The notes beneath the pieces were generated by a model. The model saw only the letters and a list, made by a program, of their open reading frames with translations. It made no database searches and was not told where the DNA came from. Position numbers and translations under genes: made by a program. Shown here one piece after another: positions 60,316-64,000 of a stretch of 64,000 nucleotides of DNA. Every line of letters starts with the position of its first letter. Positions within the stretch are counted from its first letter, which is position 1. Source of the DNA: an uncultured Parabacteroides sp. (GTDB taxonomy: Bacteria > Bacteroidota > Bacteroidia > Bacteroidales > Tannerellaceae); the NCBI GenBank assembly GCA_900541965.1, contig UQLN01000001.1, positions 87,532 through 151,531 of the forward strand. The letters run 5' to 3'.

Positions 60316-61344
60316 CTACATAGTACGGTCCAAATCTTCTGAAGAAGAAAGAATTACATTCTTTAGAATATAATTTCTCAAATCACTCCAATATCCGGCA
60401 AAATCCATCATCAATGTTCCTCCCCTTTGCAAATAAATTGCATTTTCTTTTAAGACACCCAGTCCTTCTTTGCGGAATCGAATCGTATATCCTTCCGGAT
60501 ACGGTATATTCAAGCTTCCTGAATAATCATATCCTGAAGTAAAAAATATAAACCATCGGGTAGGATCTTTTTTTAAAGTTGGCAATATTTCAGGAAAAAC
60601 TCCTTTAACAACCAGGACTTTTGTTTCCGGATAAGCTTTATAGCGGTCACTTATTGCTACACGAAGACATCCATTTGCTTCAGATGTAGGATTTTGCGTT
60701 GTATCATCAGGCCAGTTTATCTGTGGAGCACCTTCTATATATCCTAATTCCCCTTTATTATATCCACGGGTTACCACCACCATTTTTCCTCTTAATTTAG
60801 AAATTGGTTGATTCAACAAATCTTTCTCAAACAAAAAATGTTCCCTTCCAAGTTCATCCACATTTTTCTGAAAATTTTCATTATAGATATGTCCCGGACC
60901 TTCAGCATTTTCAGCTTTTGCCATTACGACAATAAATTCTCTCGGATTGGATTGTAAGAATGAAATACATGGCTTTGCAAAATCATAAAAATTCATTTCA
61001 CAATAAAAAGAACCATGAAAAAAGTTCATGTTTTCACTCAAACGGCAATCAAATACACGTACCCCCCATGATAATTGCTCCTCTATATTTAAATCCTGAC
61101 ATTTGACACATCCGGAAGAACTTTTGAAAGTCCCGGCATCATGGGAACCAAAAAGAACTAAATTTGCTAATCTGCTGCTATCAGGATAAAGTCCGATCCA
61201 TTCATTTTCCTTAACTTCAGAGATTAAAGATTTTGTGGCCAAAACTTCACTTGTCACCTTTCCCTTTTCTAATTGTTCCGTAAAATCTGTACATGACGTA
61301 ACTAATCCCACGAAAAAACCTAATAGAATAATAATTTTGCGCAT
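60316..61344 (-). CDS. PI-PLC-like lipoprotein
   Basis: 342 residues. Lipobox LVTSC (Cys18). The phosphatidylinositol-specific phospholipase C X-domain is visible: FGSHDAGTF with catalytic His68, GVRVFDCRL (Asp99, Arg101) and MNFFHGSFY with the second His110, then NPREFIVVMAKAEN. Such enzymes cleave phosphoinositides or GPI anchors and could act on host membranes; the true substrate is unknown. No operon partner; divergent from the TonB-dependent receptor gene at 61519. Confidence 0.88.
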   Translation of the reverse strand: MRKIIILLGFFVGLVTSCTDFTEQLEKGKVTSEVLATKSLISEVKENEWIGLYPDSSRLANLVLFGSHDAGTFKSSSGCVKCQDLNIEEQLSWGVRVFDCRLSENMNFFHGSFYCEMNFYDFAKPCISFLQSNPREFIVVMAKAENAEGPGHIYNENFQKNVDELGREHFLFEKDLLNQPISKLRGKMVVVTRGYNKGELGYIEGAPQINWPDDTTQNPTSEANGCLRVAISDRYKAYPETKVLVVKGVFPEILPTLKKDPTRWFIFFTSGYDYSGSLNIPYPEGYTIRFRKEGLGVLKENAIYLQRGGTLMMDFAGYWSDLRNYILKNVILSSSEDLDRTM

Positions 61345-61518
61345 AGTTTTTTTAAGATTTAAGTAAAACGATAAAATACTCCTTTTCTATTTTAAATACA
61401 TGCCAAAAGAGGTAACTACTTAAAGAATAAGCATTCCTTTTCGTTAATAAAACCTATACAGTTTACTAATAAAGCAAAAAGAACTATCTTCACGCCTTTG
61501 TTAATAAGTTATGAAAAA

Positions 61519-63936
61519 ATGAAAAAGTGTTTTTACCTCATCTTGACCTTATTGTCTTTTTCTTGTTTTGTCTTAGCCACCCCAATCTCCCGTATTAAAG
61601 GAAAAATTGTGGATGCAAGTAATAACAATCCCATAGATGCAGCAGATGTATTCCTTTTCCGGCAAGGAAATGCCAATCCTATATATCAGGCCCTACCTGA
61701 AATGGATGGAAGTTTCAATATTCCAGACATCAAAGACGGAACATACAGCTTGTTAATTCGCTTGGTCGGTTACGACCTGTATTCAAAAACCGATATAGAA
61801 ATCATTCCTTCACGGCAAACAATAGATTTGGGAATTATATCTCTAAAACCTCTTGAAGTAGGATTAGCAGAAGTTGAAATTGTAGCCCAGAAAAAGCAAG
61901 TCATTTACAAACTGGACAAAAAAGTAATCAGTGCCTCATCTAATCTACTGGCTGGAGGCGGTTCTGCTGTTGATATTTTAGAAAACACGCCCTCTATCCG
62001 TGTAAATGCCGAAGGGGAAGTCACTTTCCGCGGCAGCAGTGGTTTTATGGTTTATGTAGACGGAAAACCGAGTGTTTTCAGCGGTACACAGGCACTGGAG
62101 CAAATACCATCCAGCCATATTGAAAATATAGAAATCATCACCACACCATCTGCCCGCCATGATACAGGGGGAGATGTGGGTATTATCAATATTATAACAA
62201 AGAAACATAGTCAACACGGCCTCAGTGGTATGGTAAACGTAACCGGAAGCACTTTCCTATCCCGAGGTGTGGACTTTCTACTGGCACAACAAAACAAAGC
62301 TTCCCGCTGGTATATCGGAGGAAACTGGAGCGACCGCCTGAGGAAAAGCCATTTCGACCAGGAGAAAACCACGATTGTTTCCGATACTGCCACAACCTCA
62401 CACTCCAATGGTCCCCGTGAGAGTAATAATTTCGACTATTCATTAAAAGCAGGATGGAGCTATACCCTTCCCCACACAACATTAAATGCAGACCTGCAAG
62501 GTGGTTACGGAGGACGTACCCGAAAAGGAGACCTCGATTATACGGAAGTCCGCTCCACCCATAATAATATCACAGGAAACGGGGATTATTATAGCCGGGA
62601 TGATTATGATTTACATGAGACCTATTTCCAAGGTACTATCGGTGCCAATCATAAGTTTAATGACAAGGGGCATGAATTATCAGCAAGTTTCTATTTGAAA
62701 TACGGAGGCAACGCGCTTGAATATTTCCAGAGTGACTTGTATAATAAGAACAATGAGCGTGAGCAAGGCCACCGCGCGTGGGAAGATGAACATCGTTGGA
62801 CTGTCCGGGGAAATCTGGATTACATCTATCCCTATAGTAAAACCGGACATATAGAGACTGGCTACCAATACTTCTCCTATCTGGAAGACGGCGACTACAG
62901 TATGCAATTTTGGAATCCGGAGAAAAAAGAATTCTATTGGAGAGATGACATTTATAATACTTTCTACTTCCAACATGGTATTAATTCTATCTATGCTATT
63001 ATCGGAGACAGTTACAAAGCGTTCGATTTCCAAGTTGGTGTTCGTGGAGAGCATACCCACCGTGTACTACGCAGTTCTATAAAAGGGAAAGACAGGACTT
63101 ACAACAAATTTGAGTTTTTCCCTTCTTTCCATTTAGGATACAACTTCCCCAAAGAGCATAAGTTGTTGTTCTCTTATTCACGCCGTATCACACGTCCTGA
63201 ACTATTTTTCATGGAGCCATATATAACTTACCGTGACTTCTACTCTGCTGAAATCGGAAACCCGGACATTCGTTCCGAATATATCAACTCCTTTGAACTG
63301 AATTATAAAAAGAACATTGGCGAACATACATTATCTGCAACACTTTTCCACCGTAGCAGGAAAGATAAGATTGAACGTTTACGCGTTCCTTTTCAAGCTG
63401 GCGTCACACTAGACTCTATGGCGAATGTGGGACACGACTACTCTACCGGATTAGAATTAAGCGGGCAAGTGCAGGTAACGCGTTGGTGGAATATCAATTT
63501 GAACGGAAGCCTTTATCATTATAAAGTAGAGAACCAATATAAACTGGATGGTAAAAACGAAAAGAGTACCAACTACGACATTGTTTGGAATAACTCGTTT
63601 GACATCGGTAAAAATACACGTATACAACTGGATGGCAATTTTGTAGGTCCTTCCGTAACCACCCAGGGACGTACGGACGCATTTTGGTATGCAAACCTTG
63701 CCGTCCGGCAACAATTAATGAAGCGAAAACTCACAGCTACACTTGCCTTCCGTGATGTCTTTAATTCGGCAAGGTACGTAAGTAATATTACGACTTCGGA
63801 CTTACAATCCATCACCCATATCCGGCCGAATTATCCTTTAATAACTCTGACATTGAGTTACACATTCAATAACTTCAAAATTAAGGGAAAACAAAGTACG
63901 GAAAATCATGATTTATTTGAAGGAACAAATCACTGA
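61519..63936 (+). CDS. TonB-dependent receptor, OMP_b-brl_3 type
   Basis: 805 residues. Signal peptide (CFYLILTLLSFSCFVLATP), a carboxypeptidase-regulatory-like domain (RIKGKIVDASNNNPIDAADV), a plug-like part (SAVDILENTPSIRVNAEGEV; IENIEIITTPSARHDTGGDV) and a barrel of the outer-membrane beta-barrel family 3 (FSYSRRITRPELFFMEPYIT; NITTSDLQSITHIRPNYPLI). No SusD follows, so this is not a SusC pair; such receptors often carry metal, haem or peptides. The ATG at 61519 gives the signal peptide, rather than a TTG at 61498. Confidence 0.9.
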   Translation: MKKCFYLILTLLSFSCFVLATPISRIKGKIVDASNNNPIDAADVFLFRQGNANPIYQALPEMDGSFNIPDIKDGTYSLLIRLVGYDLYSKTDIEIIPSRQTIDLGIISLKPLEVGLAEVEIVAQKKQVIYKLDKKVISASSNLLAGGGSAVDILENTPSIRVNAEGEVTFRGSSGFMVYVDGKPSVFSGTQALEQIPSSHIENIEIITTPSARHDTGGDVGIINIITKKHSQHGLSGMVNVTGSTFLSRGVDFLLAQQNKASRWYIGGNWSDRLRKSHFDQEKTTIVSDTATTSHSNGPRESNNFDYSLKAGWSYTLPHTTLNADLQGGYGGRTRKGDLDYTEVRSTHNNITGNGDYYSRDDYDLHETYFQGTIGANHKFNDKGHELSASFYLKYGGNALEYFQSDLYNKNNEREQGHRAWEDEHRWTVRGNLDYIYPYSKTGHIETGYQYFSYLEDGDYSMQFWNPEKKEFYWRDDIYNTFYFQHGINSIYAIIGDSYKAFDFQVGVRGEHTHRVLRSSIKGKDRTYNKFEFFPSFHLGYNFPKEHKLLFSYSRRITRPELFFMEPYITYRDFYSAEIGNPDIRSEYINSFELNYKKNIGEHTLSATLFHRSRKDKIERLRVPFQAGVTLDSMANVGHDYSTGLELSGQVQVTRWWNINLNGSLYHYKVENQYKLDGKNEKSTNYDIVWNNSFDIGKNTRIQLDGNFVGPSVTTQGRTDAFWYANLAVRQQLMKRKLTATLAFRDVFNSARYVSNITTSDLQSITHIRPNYPLITLTLSYTFNNFKIKGKQSTENHDLFEGTNH

Positions 63937-63937
63937 T

Positions 63938-64000
63938 TCAGGTGACAGGTGACAGGTGACAGGTGACAGGTGACAGGTGACAGGTGACAGGTGACAGGTG
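63938..64000 (+). repeat. 7-bp tandem repeat (CAGGTGA), cut by window end
   Basis: The unit CAGGTGA repeats without change about eight to nine times up to the last base, starting right after the receptor stop codon. The total length is not visible. Confidence 0.95.

Noticed and set aside
63938..64000. CRISPR array at the window end
   Set aside because: The 7-bp units are contiguous with no spacers, so it is a simple tandem repeat.
1..64000. tRNA and rRNA genes
   Set aside because: I read the intergenic regions for tRNA-like cloverleafs and rRNA sequence and recognised none; a dedicated tRNA search was not possible here.

Overview
The window reads as a chromosome segment of a gut-type Bacteroidales bacterium. 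Signs of this are four SusC/SusD-type outer-membrane systems or parts of them, a FecI/FecR pair, a UpxY-led capsule operon, HU-like proteins, and promoters with the TAnnTTTG -7 element and no Shine-Dalgarno sequences. Assignment below order (for example Parabacteroides or a relative) is only a guess.

Layout. 1-5450: housekeeping operon on + (ftsX 3' end, DUF3098, uppP, truB, queA, folK, a small basic protein), then metK with its own promoter and terminator. 5498-5690: a compact structured RNA candidate. 5736-13066: an ECF sigma / FecR / SusC (with STN domain) / SusD glycan-uptake locus. 13188-17786: an M16 zinc peptidase and, convergent, an Mla-type ABC transporter. 17970-18868: a strong promoter that leads through a leader into a 20-bp element ending in ATG but followed by no gene. 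18869-20468: HU, holin-like, M15 peptidase and Rz1-like lipoprotein genes. 20563-21998: a YdeI-like gene, an unknown gene and a decayed copy of part of it. 22081-37050: a capsule or exopolysaccharide operon on - (upxY, wza, wzz, wzx, glycosyltransferases, wzy, and a UDP-L-FucNAc set fnlA/fnlC/fnlB/wbuB). 37069-38336: its invertible promoter and a tyrosine recombinase. 38354-40513: a DUF4143 ATPase cassette between 112-bp direct repeats. 40540-48767: an HU-like gene and an operon on - for an SGNH hydrolase, carbamoyltransferase, DUF5989, SxtJ-like, DUF6057 and a CxxCH beta-propeller lipoprotein. 48790-54560: a SusC gene split into two opposed halves, with SusD and a DUF3823-type lipoprotein. 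54615-59228: a second SusC/SusD pair. 59465-63936: lptB, a PI-PLC-like lipoprotein and a TonB-dependent receptor. The window ends in a 7-bp tandem repeat.

The most interesting signal is a two-level DNA-inversion system for surface proteins. The SusC N-terminal half (- strand, 54560 to 52932) and C-terminal half (+ strand, 48790 to 50385) meet at copies of AGTTC-TCCTT-GAACT in opposite orientation (48797-48811 and 52955-52969). Inverting the 4.16 kb between them joins the halves in frame into a receptor of about 1059 residues. It also puts susD, the lipoprotein and the whole SGNH-carbamoyltransferase operon downstream on the same strand. The start codon of this SusC lies inside a 20-bp element, ATAGTTTCAGCAGGACTATG, present again as an inverted pair at 18223-18244 and 18544-18565. 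Only the copy at 18223 has a promoter. A 36.3-kb inversion between it and the SusC start would give the silent gene a promoter, leader and start codon. The capsule operon has a separate switch of the GTTAC-N7-GTAAC class, apparently OFF as assembled.
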